Shown piece after piece: positions 43,843 to 53,108 of a DNA stretch of 64,000 nucleotides. The first letter of the stretch is position 1, and each line of letters opens with the position of its first letter. The stretch lies in the NCBI RefSeq assembly GCF_002086125.1, contig NZ_MVHG01000006.1, positions 1 to 64,000 on the forward strand, written 5' to 3'. The notes beneath the pieces were generated by a model, which was given only the letters and a program-made list of their open reading frames with translations, searched no databases and was not told where the DNA came from. The position numbers were made by a program, and so were the translations under genes. This DNA is from Mycobacterium arosiense ATCC BAA-1401 = DSM 45069. GTDB lineage: Bacteria; Actinomycetota; Actinomycetes; Mycobacteriales; Mycobacteriaceae.

Positions 43843-44535
43843 GTGAGTCGCGCGGAGCTGGACAAGGATCCCCGGGATGTCGCGTCGATGTTCGACGGCG
43901 TCGCCCGCCGGTATGACCTGACCAACACCGTGCTGTCGATGGGTCAGGACCGGTACTGGCGCAAGGCCACCCGGACGGCGCTGAAAGTCGGCGCCGGCCA
44001 AAAGGTGCTGGACCTCGCCGCGGGCACCGCGGTATCCACCGTGGAGCTGAAGAAATCCGGGGCGTGGTGTGTGGCCGCTGACTTCTCGGTCGGCATGCTG
44101 GCGGCCGGCGCCGCGCGCAACGTTCCGAAGGTCGCCGGCGACGCCACCCGGCTGCCGTTCGGTGACGACGTATTCGACGCGGTGACAATCAGTTTCGGGC
44201 TGCGCAACGTCGTCGACACCCAGGCCGCGCTGCGCGAGATGGCCCGCGTCACCCGTCCGGGCGGCCGGTTGGTGGTTTGCGAATTCTCCACGCCCACCCA
44301 CACGCTGTTCGCCACGGTGTACAAGGAGTACCTGATGCGGGCGCTGCCGCGGGTGGCCCGGGCGGTGTCCAGCAATCCCGACGCGTACGTGTACCTCGCG
44401 GAATCGATTCGGGCGTGGCCGGATCAGGCGGGGTTGGCGCGTCAGATCAGCCGGGCCGGTTGGTCGGGGGTGCGCTGGCGCAATCTGACCGGCGGCATCG
44501 TCGCCTTACACGCCGGTCACAAACCGTTGCGCTGA
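43843..44535 (+). CDS. menG: Demethylmenaquinone methyltransferase (MenG/UbiE)
   Basis: 230-residue class I SAM methyltransferase performing the last nuclear step of menaquinone synthesis. UbiE signatures: [20 protein letters not shown] at residue 13, [15 protein letters not shown] (SAM motif I), [20 protein letters not shown], and [16 protein letters not shown] followed by [20 protein letters not shown] 43843. Rv0558 position (also called ubiE or menH in older annotations). Confidence 0.96.
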   Translation: MSRAELDKDPRDVASMFDGVARRYDLTNTVLSMGQDRYWRKATRTALKVGAGQKVLDLAAGTAVSTVELKKSGAWCVAADFSVGMLAAGAARNVPKVAGDATRLPFGDDVFDAVTISFGLRNVVDTQAALREMARVTRPGGRLVVCEFSTPTHTLFATVYKEYLMRALPRVARAVSSNPDAYVYLAESIRAWPDQAGLARQISRAGWSGVRWRNLTGGIVALHAGHKPLR

Positions 44536-44542
44536 AGGGCTT

Positions 44543-44959
44543 CTAGTGATTGCCGGCGGCTTGCACGAAGCCGACCTGTTCGGGGCAGTAGTGGTCGACC
44601 GCGGCACCGAGGAACTGGAACGCCTGGCCCTGAGTGGTGCCGCGCGGCAGGTTCCGCTGGATGAAGGTGGCCGACTTGTACGCGTCGCCGTCCACGCCCC
44701 TGCCGATGCGCTCGCAGGTGATCTTGCCCAGCCACGCCAACTGGTCCTGCGGCTGGTAGATGCCGAAGCCGTTGACGGTGTTCTTGAATGGGGCGTCGTA
44801 GTCGCTCGGGGGCGACGGTGTGCGCGGTGTCGGGTATGGCGCCGTCGGCGGCGGGTCCGCCTGCGCCGGCACGGAAAGCTGCGTCGGCCCGGCCAGCGCG
44901 ATAGCAGCAGCAGCGGCGGCGGCAGCGGCCCCGATAGTAGCCAGCCTCGTTCCCTTCAT
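44543..44959 (-). CDS. DUF732-like secreted protein
   Basis: 138 residues from ATG 44959. N-terminal signal peptide with an alanine-rich core (GTRLATIGAAAAAAAAAIALAG) and probable cleavage after AQA, a Pro/Thr linker, then a small helical domain with two cysteines (ITCERIGRGVDG and VDHYCPEQVGFV) as in the mycobacterial DUF732 family. Rv0559c position. Secreted function unknown; in M. tuberculosis Rv0559c is known as salicylate-inducible together with the Rv0560c methyltransferase, which is absent here. Confidence 0.85.
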   Translation of the reverse strand: MKGTRLATIGAAAAAAAAAIALAGPTQLSVPAQADPPPTAPYPTPRTPSPPSDYDAPFKNTVNGFGIYQPQDQLAWLGKITCERIGRGVDGDAYKSATFIQRNLPRGTTQGQAFQFLGAAVDHYCPEQVGFVQAAGNH

Positions 44960-45069
44960 TAGCTGGACTATACACGCCTCGCTGGGGGCGCGCGGGTGAA
45001 AGCCGATCGCCGATCGCCGGCCCCGCCGGACCGGACCAGCCCGCCGACCAGCGGCGATACGCGCACCGG

Positions 45070-46308
45070 TCAGCTGAACGGCGTGCGGCGGTCCAGCAGC
45101 CGCGACAGCCGCCCGCCGCCGCGCCAGGCACGGGCCACCCAGTCCGCGTCGTCGTCGGTTACCAGGTTGGCCATCACCCGCACGGCGATGGTCATCAGCG
45201 GCGTCGAGCGCATGGCGATGGGTCCGGTCGACGGCAGAAACCGCTGAAACGTCAGCAGCAGCGCCAGCCGGCGCGCCACCGAGAAGCCGCGACCGTAGTG
45301 CTGCCGCAGCAGCGACGGCCACACCTGGGACAGGTCGGGGCAGTCCAGCAGCGCCGCCGCCAGCCGCCCGGTCTCGAGCCCATAGTCGATGCCTTCGCCG
45401 TTGAGCGGGTTGACGCAGGCCGCGGCGTCCCCGATGAGCATCCAGTTGGCGCCGGCCACCCCCGACACCGCGCCGCCCATCGGCAACAGCGCCGAGGCCA
45501 CCGCGCGGGGCTGCCCGGTGAATCCCCACTCGTCGCGGCGCAGGTCGGTGTAGTAAGCGATCAGCGGCCGCAGCGCCAGGTCGGCGGGCCGTCTGGACGT
45601 CGACAACGTTCCGACGCCGATGTTCACTTCGCCGTTGCCGAGCGGGAATATCCAGCCGTAGCCCGGCAGCACTTTGCCCGTGGAGCCGTCGGGTCCGCGC
45701 AGTTCCAGGTGCGACGTCAGCCAGGGGTCGTCGGCGCGCGGGGTGGTCAGATACCCGCGCGCGGCGACGCCGTACACCGTTTCCTGGTGCCAGCGCCGGC
45801 CCAGCTTGCGGCCGAGCGACGAACGCGCGCCGTCGGCCACGATCAAGTGGCCGCACCCGACCTCGGTGCCGTCGGCCAACGTCACCGACGTCACCCGACC
45901 CGATGAATCATGTTGCGCCGCAACGGCCTTCGTTCCGAGCAGCATCCGCGCCCCGGAATCCTCGGCGACCTTGCGGATCCGGTCGTCCAGCTCGAAGCGG
46001 GCCACCGCGCTGCCCGTCGACGGGAACGACGGGCCGGGCCAATCGACCTCCACTTCGCCGCCGAAGCCGCTCATCCGCAGTCCCCGATGCCGGATGCGGG
46101 TGTCCAGCCAGTCGCGCAGCCCCAGCAGTTCCAGCTCGGCGACCGCGCGCGGGGTCAACCCGTCGCCGCAGGCCTTGTCGCGGGGAAAGCTCGCCGAATC
46201 GATGACCAGTACGTCATTGCCCGCGCGAGCCGCCCAGGCCGCCGCCGCCGCACCGGCGGGCCCTGCGCCCACGACCACCACTTGGGCTCGGGTCGCTGCC
46301 GTCTTCAT
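45070..46308 (-). CDS. menJ: Menaquinone reductase (MenJ)
   Basis: 412-residue FAD-dependent geranylgeranyl reductase-family enzyme that saturates one isoprene unit of menaquinone (MK-9 to MK-9(II-H2)). Features: VVVVGAGPAGAAAAAWAA at the N-terminus, DKACGDGLTPRAVAEL (family PxxYxWxFP-like region in GYGWIFPLGNGEVNIGVG), and GDAAACVNPLNGEGIDYGLETG near residue 300. Rv0561c position. ATG 46308. The start lies only 22 bases from the divergent grcC1 start. Confidence 0.93.
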   Translation of the reverse strand: MKTAATRAQVVVVGAGPAGAAAAAWAARAGNDVLVIDSASFPRDKACGDGLTPRAVAELELLGLRDWLDTRIRHRGLRMSGFGGEVEVDWPGPSFPSTGSAVARFELDDRIRKVAEDSGARMLLGTKAVAAQHDSSGRVTSVTLADGTEVGCGHLIVADGARSSLGRKLGRRWHQETVYGVAARGYLTTPRADDPWLTSHLELRGPDGSTGKVLPGYGWIFPLGNGEVNIGVGTLSTSRRPADLALRPLIAYYTDLRRDEWGFTGQPRAVASALLPMGGAVSGVAGANWMLIGDAAACVNPLNGEGIDYGLETGRLAAALLDCPDLSQVWPSLLRQHYGRGFSVARRLALLLTFQRFLPSTGPIAMRSTPLMTIAVRVMANLVTDDDADWVARAWRGGGRLSRLLDRRTPFS

Positions 46309-46315
46309 GCACACC

Positions 46316-46323
46316 AGTATGTT
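46316..46323. promoter_or_regulatory. Overlapping divergent -10 elements in the menJ/grcC1 gap
   Basis: Rightward TATGTT (46318-46323) ends seven bases before the grcC1 GTG (46331). Leftward CATACT (46321-46316, read on the minus strand) ends seven bases before the menJ ATG (46308). Both spacings fit leaderless initiation, and the two elements share four bases, so the promoters would compete for polymerase. Confidence 0.45.
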
Positions 46324-46330
46324 TGGTCCC

Positions 46331-47338
46331 GTGAGTACTCCGGCGACGGTGGTGGCGGGCGTTGACTTCGGCGACCCGGCTTTCGCGGCGACCGTACGCG
46401 CCGGCGTCGGCCGGATCGAGCAGCTCATGGAGGCGGAATTTCGCAGCGCCGACGACGTCATGACCGAGTCGCTGACCCACCTGTTCAAGGCCGGCGGCAA
46501 GCGGTTCCGGCCGTTGTTCACGGTGCTGTCGGCCCAGATGGGGCCCGACCCGGACAGCGCGGACGTGACCATCGCCGGCGCCGTCATCGAACTGGTGCAT
46601 CTGGCCACGCTGTACCACGACGACGTGATGGACGAGGCGGAGGTGCGCCGCGGCACCCCCACCGCCAACGTGCGCTGGGGCAACAATGTCGCGATCCTGG
46701 CCGGTGACTATCTGTTCGCGACGGCATCACGGTTGGTGTCGCGGCTGGGTCCCGAGGCGGTGCGGCTGATCGCCGAGACGTTCGCCCAACTGGTGACGGG
46801 GCAGATGCGCGAGACCCGCGGGTTAGTCGAGGGCTCCGACCCGATCGAGCACTACCTGAGGGTGGTGTACGAGAAGACCGCCTGCCTGATCGCCGCGGCG
46901 GGCCGGTTCGGGGCCATGTTCTCGGGCGCCGACCCCGATCAGGTGGAACGGCTGAGCCGGCTCGGCGGCATCGTGGGCACCGCGTTCCAGATCTCCGACG
47001 ACATCATCGACATCGACAGCGACTCGCACGAATCCGGGAAGCTGCCCGGCACCGACGTGCGCGAAGGGGTGCACACCTTGCCCATGGTCTACGCGCTGCG
47101 CGAACCCGGGCCCGAGGCGGCGCGGCTGCGCGAGTTGCTGGTCGGGCCCGTCGACGACGACGAGGCGGTGGCCGAGGCGCTGGGACTGCTGCGGGCATCG
47201 CCGGGCATGGTCAGGGCCAAGCGGTCGCTTCAGGAGTACGCGGACCAGGCGCGCCAGGAGCTGGCCCAGCTGCCGGACGTGCCGGGCCGGCACGCGCTGC
47301 AGACGCTTGTCGACTACACGATCAGCCGGCACGGCTAG
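46331..47338 (+). CDS. grcC1: Polyprenyl diphosphate synthase (GrcC1)
   Basis: 335 residues, the length I recall for Rv0562. Trans-prenyltransferase: GGKRFRPLFTVL, first Asp-rich motif DDVMD (97-101), GQMRETRGL, and second motif DDIID (223-227), with GKLPGTDVREGVHTLPMVYAL. It elongates allylic diphosphates, probably making the C45 side chain for menaquinone given its neighbours menG and menJ. GTG 46331 is chosen because homology starts at STPATVVAGVDFGDPAF; the open frame upstream overlaps menJ. Confidence 0.94.
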   Translation: MSTPATVVAGVDFGDPAFAATVRAGVGRIEQLMEAEFRSADDVMTESLTHLFKAGGKRFRPLFTVLSAQMGPDPDSADVTIAGAVIELVHLATLYHDDVMDEAEVRRGTPTANVRWGNNVAILAGDYLFATASRLVSRLGPEAVRLIAETFAQLVTGQMRETRGLVEGSDPIEHYLRVVYEKTACLIAAAGRFGAMFSGADPDQVERLSRLGGIVGTAFQISDDIIDIDSDSHESGKLPGTDVREGVHTLPMVYALREPGPEAARLRELLVGPVDDDEAVAEALGLLRASPGMVRAKRSLQEYADQARQELAQLPDVPGRHALQTLVDYTISRHG

Positions 47339-47439
47339 CGCCGCCCGCAATCGCACTGTGGAACCAATGGGGCCACCTCGGGCGTTCAATGAGCTGTAAT
47401 CGGCAATAACGCGCATCCGAGTGTTCCGAGGAGACACCG

Positions 47440-48303
47440 ATGACCTGGCATCCGCATCACAACACGTTCAAGACGTTCGCGTTGTTGGTTGGCATGTCCG
47501 CGTTGATCGTGTTCGTCGGCTCGCTGTTCGGCAGGACCGCGATGTTCCTCGCGGTGCTGTTCGCCATCGGGATGAACGTCTACACGTACTACAACAGCGA
47601 CAAACTGGCGCTGCGGGCGATGCACGCGCAGCCGGTATCGGAGGTGCAGGCGCCGGCCATGTACCGGATCGTGCGGGAGCTGGCCACCGCCGCGCACCAG
47701 CCGATGCCCCGCCTGTACATCAGCGACACCAACGCGCCCAACGCATTCGCGACCGGACGCAATCCCCGCAACGCGGCGGTCTGCTGTACCACCGGGATTC
47801 TGGGCATGCTCACCGAGCGCGAGCTGCGTGCCGTATTGGGACACGAGCTTTCGCACGTCTACAACCGCGACATCCTGATCTCGTGCATCGCCGGCGCCCT
47901 GGCGTCGGTGATCACCGCGCTGGCCAACATGGCCATGTTCGCCGGCATGTTCGGCGGTAACGACCGTGACGGCGAGAATCCCTTTGCACTGCTGCTGGTT
48001 TCGTTGTTGGGCCCCATCGCCGCGACGGTGGTGCGGTTGGCGGTGTCGCGGTCACGTGAGTACCAGGCGGACGAATCGGGTGCGGTGCTGACCGGTGACC
48101 CGCTGGCCCTGGCGTCGGCCCTGCGCAAGATATCCGGTGGCGTGCAGGCGGCCCCGTTGCCGCCGGAGCCACAGCTGGCCAGCCAGGCGCACCTGATGAT
48201 CGCCAACCCGTTCCGCGCGGGGGAGCGAATCGGGTCGTTGTTTTCGACGCACCCGCCGATCGAGGACCGCATCCGCCGACTGGAGGAAATGGCCGGACGG
48301 TAG
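47440..48303 (+). CDS. htpX: HtpX-family membrane zinc protease
   Basis: 287 residues from ATG 47440 behind GAGGAG. Two N-terminal helices (about 13-30 and 34-52), the HELSH zinc motif (135-139) and a downstream Glu in [13 protein letters not shown] for the third ligand, with two more helices after the active site. HtpX degrades damaged membrane proteins in the envelope stress response. Rv0563 position. Confidence 0.95.
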   Translation: MTWHPHHNTFKTFALLVGMSALIVFVGSLFGRTAMFLAVLFAIGMNVYTYYNSDKLALRAMHAQPVSEVQAPAMYRIVRELATAAHQPMPRLYISDTNAPNAFATGRNPRNAAVCCTTGILGMLTERELRAVLGHELSHVYNRDILISCIAGALASVITALANMAMFAGMFGGNDRDGENPFALLLVSLLGPIAATVVRLAVSRSREYQADESGAVLTGDPLALASALRKISGGVQAAPLPPEPQLASQAHLMIANPFRAGERIGSLFSTHPPIEDRIRRLEEMAGR

Positions 48304-48323
48304 GCCCACACCCACGTACCATC

Positions 48324-48362
48324 TGAGTTGGACGGTGATTGGCGATGACTGAATCCAACTCA
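48324..48362. promoter_or_regulatory. Inverted repeat spanning the XRE start codon, candidate operator
   Basis: TGAGTTGGA (48324-48332) and its exact complement TCCAACTCA (48354-48362), 21 bases apart, so centres are 30 bases apart, about three helical turns. The repeat brackets the ATG at 48345 of a helix-turn-helix gene, as expected for autoregulation. Confidence 0.5.
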
Positions 48363-48587
48363 ATCGATATTCACGAGGCCGGGCTGGCCCTGGATCTGCC
48401 GGACTTGATCTTCGAGACACGCGCCGGCGCGGGCATGAAGCAGGCCCAACTGGCCGAGGCGCTCGGTATTTCGCACGCGACCGTCGCCGCGTGGGAGAAC
48501 GGGACCGAGGTGCCCCGCGTCGACGAGCTGCACCGGCTGGCGCAGGTCTGCGGCAAGCGGTTGCACATCCGTATCGACATCGACTGA
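48345..48587 (+). CDS. XRE-family transcriptional regulator
   Basis: 80 residues from ATG 48345. A single Cro/C1-type helix-turn-helix: FETRAGAGMKQAQLAEALGISHATVAAWENGTEVPRVDELHRLAQVCG, with a short C-terminal strand (KRLHIRIDID). It lies 41 bases after htpX in the same direction and converges on the SulP gene, 27 bases between stops. I do not recall it in the H37Rv order. It could regulate htpX, itself, or the SulP transporter. A short TTG-initiated form from 48339 is possible. Confidence 0.82.
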   Translation: MTESNSIDIHEAGLALDLPDLIFETRAGAGMKQAQLAEALGISHATVAAWENGTEVPRVDELHRLAQVCGKRLHIRIDID

Positions 48588-48614
48588 CCCCGGCTCGGGC
48601 AGTGGGAGATCCGA

Positions 48615-50165
48615 TTACGCTGCGGCGTTAGGACTGTCGGCTTCGACCAGCGACTGGTGCGCGCCGCGCCGGCCCACGTCGGTCCCGCCCCGGATGTGAA
48701 CCGTCCCGCCCGTCGCCTCGTGCTGACGCTGCCAGTCGGTGATCGTCTGGTGGGCGGCGTGATCGAGGTAGTGGACCGCAACGGTCAGCGTCGCCGTCGC
48801 GCCCTGCGGAACCGACGCCAGCAGCCGCGTCAAGCTCGGTAGCGCCAGGAAGGTGCATGCCGCGCCCTCGATGCTCACCCGCCATTCATCGTCGGTCGGC
48901 GTGACTTCGATCTTGGCCCGGATCACGCGCCATCCGGTCAGCGCGATGGCCAGCGCGAGCCCGATGATGACGCCGTGCAGCAGGTTGAGGAAGATGACGC
49001 TGACGGCCGTCACGACGTACACCGCCAGATCGCCGTGCTTCATTGCGGTTTCGATGTGAGCCGGCTTCAGCAGCTGAATGCCGATCACGATGAGCAGACC
49101 GGCGAGGGCGGCGGTGGGGATCTCTTCGACCAACCCGGCGAACGGGATGCTGAATAGCAGGATCCAGATGCCGTGCATGATCGCCGAGGCGCGAGACTTG
49201 GCGCCCGCGTTGACATTTGTCGCACTACGGACGATGACGCCGGTCACCGGTAACCCGCCGACGGCGCCCGACGCGATGTTGGCGGTTCCCTGCCCGATCA
49301 ACTCACGGTTGAAATCGGTGCGCAACCCGTTGTGCATCCGGTCGACCGACACCGCCGACAGCAGGCTCTCGACGCTGGCGATGAGTGCGACGGTGATCAC
49401 CCCGGTCGCGACCGCGCCCCAGTTGCCGTGGGGAAGCTCCGGCAACCGCAGCGCGTCCAGCGGAGACCCCTCCAGGTTGATCCGGCGCACCTGGAATCCG
49501 AAGACCACCGAAATCACCGTCACGGCCACTATGGCGACCAGGGGACCCGGCAGGCGGCGCAGTTTGGCGGAAACCCATCGCCAGCCCACCAGGATGACGA
49601 TCACCAGCACGCCCAGGATCACCCCCGGACGGTGCGCACCGGCGATCTGGCTCGGGAGGCCGATGAGGTTGTGCCAGGCCGTGCTCTTGGACTTCCCGCC
49701 GAGCAACACGTGCGCCTGCTGCAGGGCGATCGTGATGCCGATGCCGGCCAGCATGGCGTGCACCACGACCGGCGAGATCGCCAGGGCCGCACGCGCCACC
49801 CGGCTCAGCCCCAGCAGCACCTGCACTACTCCAGCGGCGACGGTGATCAAACACGTTATGCCCCAACCGAAATCGGAGATCAGATCCGCGACGACGACCG
49901 TCAGGCCGGCCGCGGGACCACTGACCTGCAGCGGGGATCCGCCCAGCGAACCGACGATGATGCCACCGACGATCGCGGCAATCAGGCCGGCGAGCACCGG
50001 GGCGCCCGAAGCGATCGCGATACCCAACGACAACGGGAGCGCGACAAGGAAAACCACGAGCGATGACGGTAGGTCGTGCCGGATGACGTCGCGCAACCGA
50101 TCGATGCGCGATTCGGTCAGCCGGCTCTCACGGGTTTGAACACTCGACTGCTCAACGTTGTGCAT
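48615..50165 (-). CDS. SulP-family anion transporter
   Basis: 516 residues from ATG 50165. About eleven to twelve helices with the SulP N-terminal block RHDLPSSLVVFLVALPLSLGIAIASGAPVLAG, LGGSPLQVSGPAAGLTVVVADLI, GLPVTGVIVRSATNVNAGAKSRASAIMHG, and a C-terminal STAS-like cytoplasmic segment from about residue 420. It lacks the carbonic anhydrase fusion found in M. tuberculosis Rv3273. Sulfate or bicarbonate are the usual substrates of this branch; PVTGVIVRS-type members are often bicarbonate carriers. Not in the H37Rv order here as I recall it. Confidence 0.88.
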   Translation of the reverse strand: MHNVEQSSVQTRESRLTESRIDRLRDVIRHDLPSSLVVFLVALPLSLGIAIASGAPVLAGLIAAIVGGIIVGSLGGSPLQVSGPAAGLTVVVADLISDFGWGITCLITVAAGVVQVLLGLSRVARAALAISPVVVHAMLAGIGITIALQQAHVLLGGKSKSTAWHNLIGLPSQIAGAHRPGVILGVLVIVILVGWRWVSAKLRRLPGPLVAIVAVTVISVVFGFQVRRINLEGSPLDALRLPELPHGNWGAVATGVITVALIASVESLLSAVSVDRMHNGLRTDFNRELIGQGTANIASGAVGGLPVTGVIVRSATNVNAGAKSRASAIMHGIWILLFSIPFAGLVEEIPTAALAGLLIVIGIQLLKPAHIETAMKHGDLAVYVVTAVSVIFLNLLHGVIIGLALAIALTGWRVIRAKIEVTPTDDEWRVSIEGAACTFLALPSLTRLLASVPQGATATLTVAVHYLDHAAHQTITDWQRQHEATGGTVHIRGGTDVGRRGAHQSLVEADSPNAAA

Positions 50166-50315
50166 CGGTCGCGTCCCTCGTTCGAAAGTTGCGGGGGATG
50201 TTCCGATATCCGCCCCATCTTGCGCTCATTACCTCTTCGTAACGCGCTGGCGTACAGACGATTACGCCGGGCTGACCCGCGTGATCGCGCCGGATACCGC
50301 TGGCCGCCTAGAACG

Positions 50316-50344
50316 ACGGTATTGTGCTGGCCAAGACCGGTCAA
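50316..50344 (-). promoter_or_regulatory. Candidate SigA promoter for the SulP gene
   Basis: Read on the minus strand: TTGACC (50344-50339), 17 bases, TACCGT (50321-50316). Both hexamers and the spacing fit a housekeeping promoter, giving a leader of about 145 bases. The rest of the 240-base region between SulP and gpdA1 (50166-50405) shows no gene. Confidence 0.45.
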
Positions 50345-50405
50345 GCCGGCGGGCCGTGCCCATAGAGAACGCAAAGATTTGAATTCGCCGACGCGAACAA
50401 CCAGT

Positions 50406-51431
50406 TCAGAAGCCGGAACCGTGCACCTCATGGCCGGGAACCTCGGCGATCAGCCCCCGGTAGGCCTGCTCGACCGACGAGCCGTGGTTGATCACGGCGT
50501 CGACCTCACGGGCGATCGGCATGGTGAGGCCGAACTCGTTGGCAAACTCCATGATCACGCTGGCGGCCTTGACGCCCTCGGCGACCTGGTTCATCGAGGC
50601 GATGATCTCGTCGATCGGTTTGCCCGCCCCCAGTTGTTCACCGACGTGCCGGTTGCGGCTGCGCTGGCTGGTACAGGTGACGATGAGGTCGCCCAGGCCG
50701 GCCAGGCCCGGGAAGGTATCGGGATGGCCGCCCAGGGCGACGCCCAGCTTGGTCATCTCGCGCAGCGCGCGGGCGATCACCAGCGCGCGGGTGTTCTCCC
50801 CGATCCCCAGCGAGTAGCCCATTCCGACCGAGATGGCATAGACGTTCTTCAGCGCCCCGGCCATCTCCACCCCGATGACATCGTCGGTGGTGTACACGCG
50901 GAAGCGCCGGGTGCGGAACAGGCCCGACAGCCGGGTCGCCAGATGCTGGTCGGGCATCGCCAGCACCGCCGCGGCGGCGTAGCCCTCGCCGACCTCGCGT
51001 GCGATGTTCGGCCCGGCCAGGATGCCGGCGGGGTGACCGGGCAGCGTCTCCTCCACGATCTGCGACATCCGCAGGTTGGTGCCCTGCTCGAGCCCCTTGA
51101 CCAGCGACACCACCGGCACCCACGGCCGCAGTTCCTTGGCCAGCTCGCTCAGCACCCCGCGAAAGCCGTGCGAGGGAACGCCCATCACGACGACGTCGGC
51201 GGAGTTCGCCGCCTCGGCGAAGTCGGTGGTGGCGCGCAGGGTGTCGCTGAGCACAACGTCGTTGCCGAGGTAGCGGGTGTTGCGGTGGTTGTCGTTGATG
51301 TCGGCGGCCGTCTCTTCGGAGCGCACCCACTGCAGCGTCGGGCCGCGACGCGCGCAGATTGACGCCACGGTGGTGCCCCAGGACCCGCCACCGAGGACAA
51401 CGACTTTGGGTTCGCGCTTGTCAGATGCCAT
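50406..51431 (-). CDS. gpdA1: NAD(P)H-dependent glycerol-3-phosphate dehydrogenase
   Basis: 341 residues. Dinucleotide-binding VVVLGGGSWGTTVASICA at the N-terminus, SDVVVMGVPSHGFRGVL, SLVKGLEQGTNLRMSQIVEE, GPNIAREVGEGYAAAAV, and the catalytic-lysine segment GALKNVYAISVGMGYSLG near residue 190. It reduces dihydroxyacetone phosphate to sn-glycerol-3-phosphate for phospholipid synthesis. ATG 51431. Rv0564c position. Confidence 0.95.
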   Translation of the reverse strand: MASDKREPKVVVLGGGSWGTTVASICARRGPTLQWVRSEETAADINDNHRNTRYLGNDVVLSDTLRATTDFAEAANSADVVVMGVPSHGFRGVLSELAKELRPWVPVVSLVKGLEQGTNLRMSQIVEETLPGHPAGILAGPNIAREVGEGYAAAAVLAMPDQHLATRLSGLFRTRRFRVYTTDDVIGVEMAGALKNVYAISVGMGYSLGIGENTRALVIARALREMTKLGVALGGHPDTFPGLAGLGDLIVTCTSQRSRNRHVGEQLGAGKPIDEIIASMNQVAEGVKAASVIMEFANEFGLTMPIAREVDAVINHGSSVEQAYRGLIAEVPGHEVHGSGF

Positions 51432-51490
51432 GGCGATCAGCGTATTGCCGACACCTGCGATTTAGTAGCAGTTCACGAACTCTCGCTCGG

Positions 51491-53002
51491 CTAACCCGCC
51501 AGCGGCGCCCGGTCGCCGACCCGGCCGAACACCATCGCCTCCTCGATCCGGTCGAACCGGTAGTCCAGGGCGTCGGCCAGATAGTTCTGCCGCACGTTCC
51601 ACGGCCGCTTGGTGCCCGACTTCGGCAGCGCGTGCACCGAGCGCAACACGTAGCCGGCGTTGATGTCCCACGACGGCTTCTCGGCCATCGGCTCGTTGCC
51701 GCGATGCGGGGCGGCATGGGTGTAGCCGTGAGCGGCCATGTGCTCCATCAGTTTTGCGGTCGCCCGGGCGGTGATGTCGGCCCGCAGCGTCCACGACGCG
51801 TTCGTATAGCCCACACACCAGAACAGGTTCGGCACGTCTTCGAGCATGTGCGCTTTGTAGACGAACCGGTCGCTGGTCTTGATCTCGTTGCCGTCCAGGC
51901 TGATCGCGGCCCCGCCCAGCCCCTGCAGCTGCAGGCCGGTGGCGGTGACGATGATGTCGGCGTCGAGGTGTCCGCCGGACTTGAGCGCGATGCCGGTCGC
52001 ATAGAAGTGGTCGATGTGGTCGGTGACCACCTCGGCGGATCCCGCGGTGATCGCGTTGTACAGATCGGCGTCGGGGATAAGGCACATCCGCTGATCCCAC
52101 GGGTTGTAGCGCGGCTTGAAGTGGGTGTCGACGTCGAAGCCGGCCGGCAGGCTGTTGATCGCCTTGCGCCGCAGCAGCCACCGTACGAACCCCGGCGCCT
52201 TGCGCGACAACGCGAAGAACACCGCCTCGGTCAGGGCGCTGTACATGCGCACGACGAGATGCGCGGGCTTGCGGGGCAACAGTCTTCGGGAGATGGCGGC
52301 GACGGTGCCGTACCTGGACGCCGAAATGAGATAGGTCGGCGAGCGCTGCAGCATGGTGACTTTGGCGGCCCGGTCCGACAACGAGGGCAGCAGCGTGACC
52401 GCGGTCGCCCCGCTGCCGATCACCACCACCTTCTTGCCCGTGTAGTCGAGGTCTTCCGGCCAGTGCTGGGGGTGCACCACGGTGCCGTTGAACACTTCGA
52501 TGCCCGGGAAGTCCGGCGTGTAGCCCTCGTCGTAGTTGTAGTAGCCGCTGCCGAAGAACAGGAAGCGCCCGCGGTAGAGCTTGCACGCCCCGTCCTGCTC
52601 GACGGTGACCGTCCAGGTGTCTGTGGCGGAGTCCCAGTCGGCCGAGCGCACGTAGCTGTTGAACCGGATGTGCCGGTCGATGCCGTACTTGCGCGCGGTG
52701 GCGGCCAGGTACTCGCGGATGTGCACGCCGTCGGCCACGCCCTCTTTTCGGGTCCACGGCTCGAACGGGAAGGACAGCGTGAAGATGCTGCTGTCCGAGC
52801 GCACCCCGGGGTAGCGAAACAGGTCCCACGTCCCGCCGATCTGCTCGCGCCGCTCCAGGACGGTGTACGTCAGGTGCGGATTGCGCTCGGTGATCCGATA
52901 GGCCGCGTCGATGCCGGAGATGCCGGCACCGACGATGATCACGTCGGTGTACCCGGCCTCGGGCGCATCACCATCGGCGGCTTGCTGGGGAGTCACGGTC
53001 AT
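51491..53002 (-). CDS. Flavin-containing Baeyer-Villiger-type monooxygenase
   Basis: 503 residues from ATG 53002. FAD-binding VIIVGAGISGIDAAYRI (22-38), the Baeyer-Villiger fingerprint FNGTVVHPQHW (about residue 168) and the NADPH-binding VVVIGSGATAVTLLPSL close behind it. It resembles EthA and Rv0565c; Rv0565c is known to add to thiocarbonamide prodrug activation in M. tuberculosis. Substrates are probably ketones or related carbonyls. It ends 59 bases upstream of gpdA1 in the same direction. Confidence 0.9.
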   Translation of the reverse strand: MTVTPQQAADGDAPEAGYTDVIIVGAGISGIDAAYRITERNPHLTYTVLERREQIGGTWDLFRYPGVRSDSSIFTLSFPFEPWTRKEGVADGVHIREYLAATARKYGIDRHIRFNSYVRSADWDSATDTWTVTVEQDGACKLYRGRFLFFGSGYYNYDEGYTPDFPGIEVFNGTVVHPQHWPEDLDYTGKKVVVIGSGATAVTLLPSLSDRAAKVTMLQRSPTYLISASRYGTVAAISRRLLPRKPAHLVVRMYSALTEAVFFALSRKAPGFVRWLLRRKAINSLPAGFDVDTHFKPRYNPWDQRMCLIPDADLYNAITAGSAEVVTDHIDHFYATGIALKSGGHLDADIIVTATGLQLQGLGGAAISLDGNEIKTSDRFVYKAHMLEDVPNLFWCVGYTNASWTLRADITARATAKLMEHMAAHGYTHAAPHRGNEPMAEKPSWDINAGYVLRSVHALPKSGTKRPWNVRQNYLADALDYRFDRIEEAMVFGRVGDRAPLAG

Positions 53003-53108
53003 CGCGAACCTCGCTGGAAATTGTGGGACTGGTCACTAGCCTAGAGACCCACCGGTTGGTCGGGCCAGAAACTCGCGAAGCCGCGTCACACCACGCGGCT
53101 CGCGCCGG

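Noticed and set aside
47339..47439. Possible riboswitch or promoter before htpX
   Set aside because: No conserved riboswitch core or convincing -35/-10 pair could be seen in this 101-base gap.
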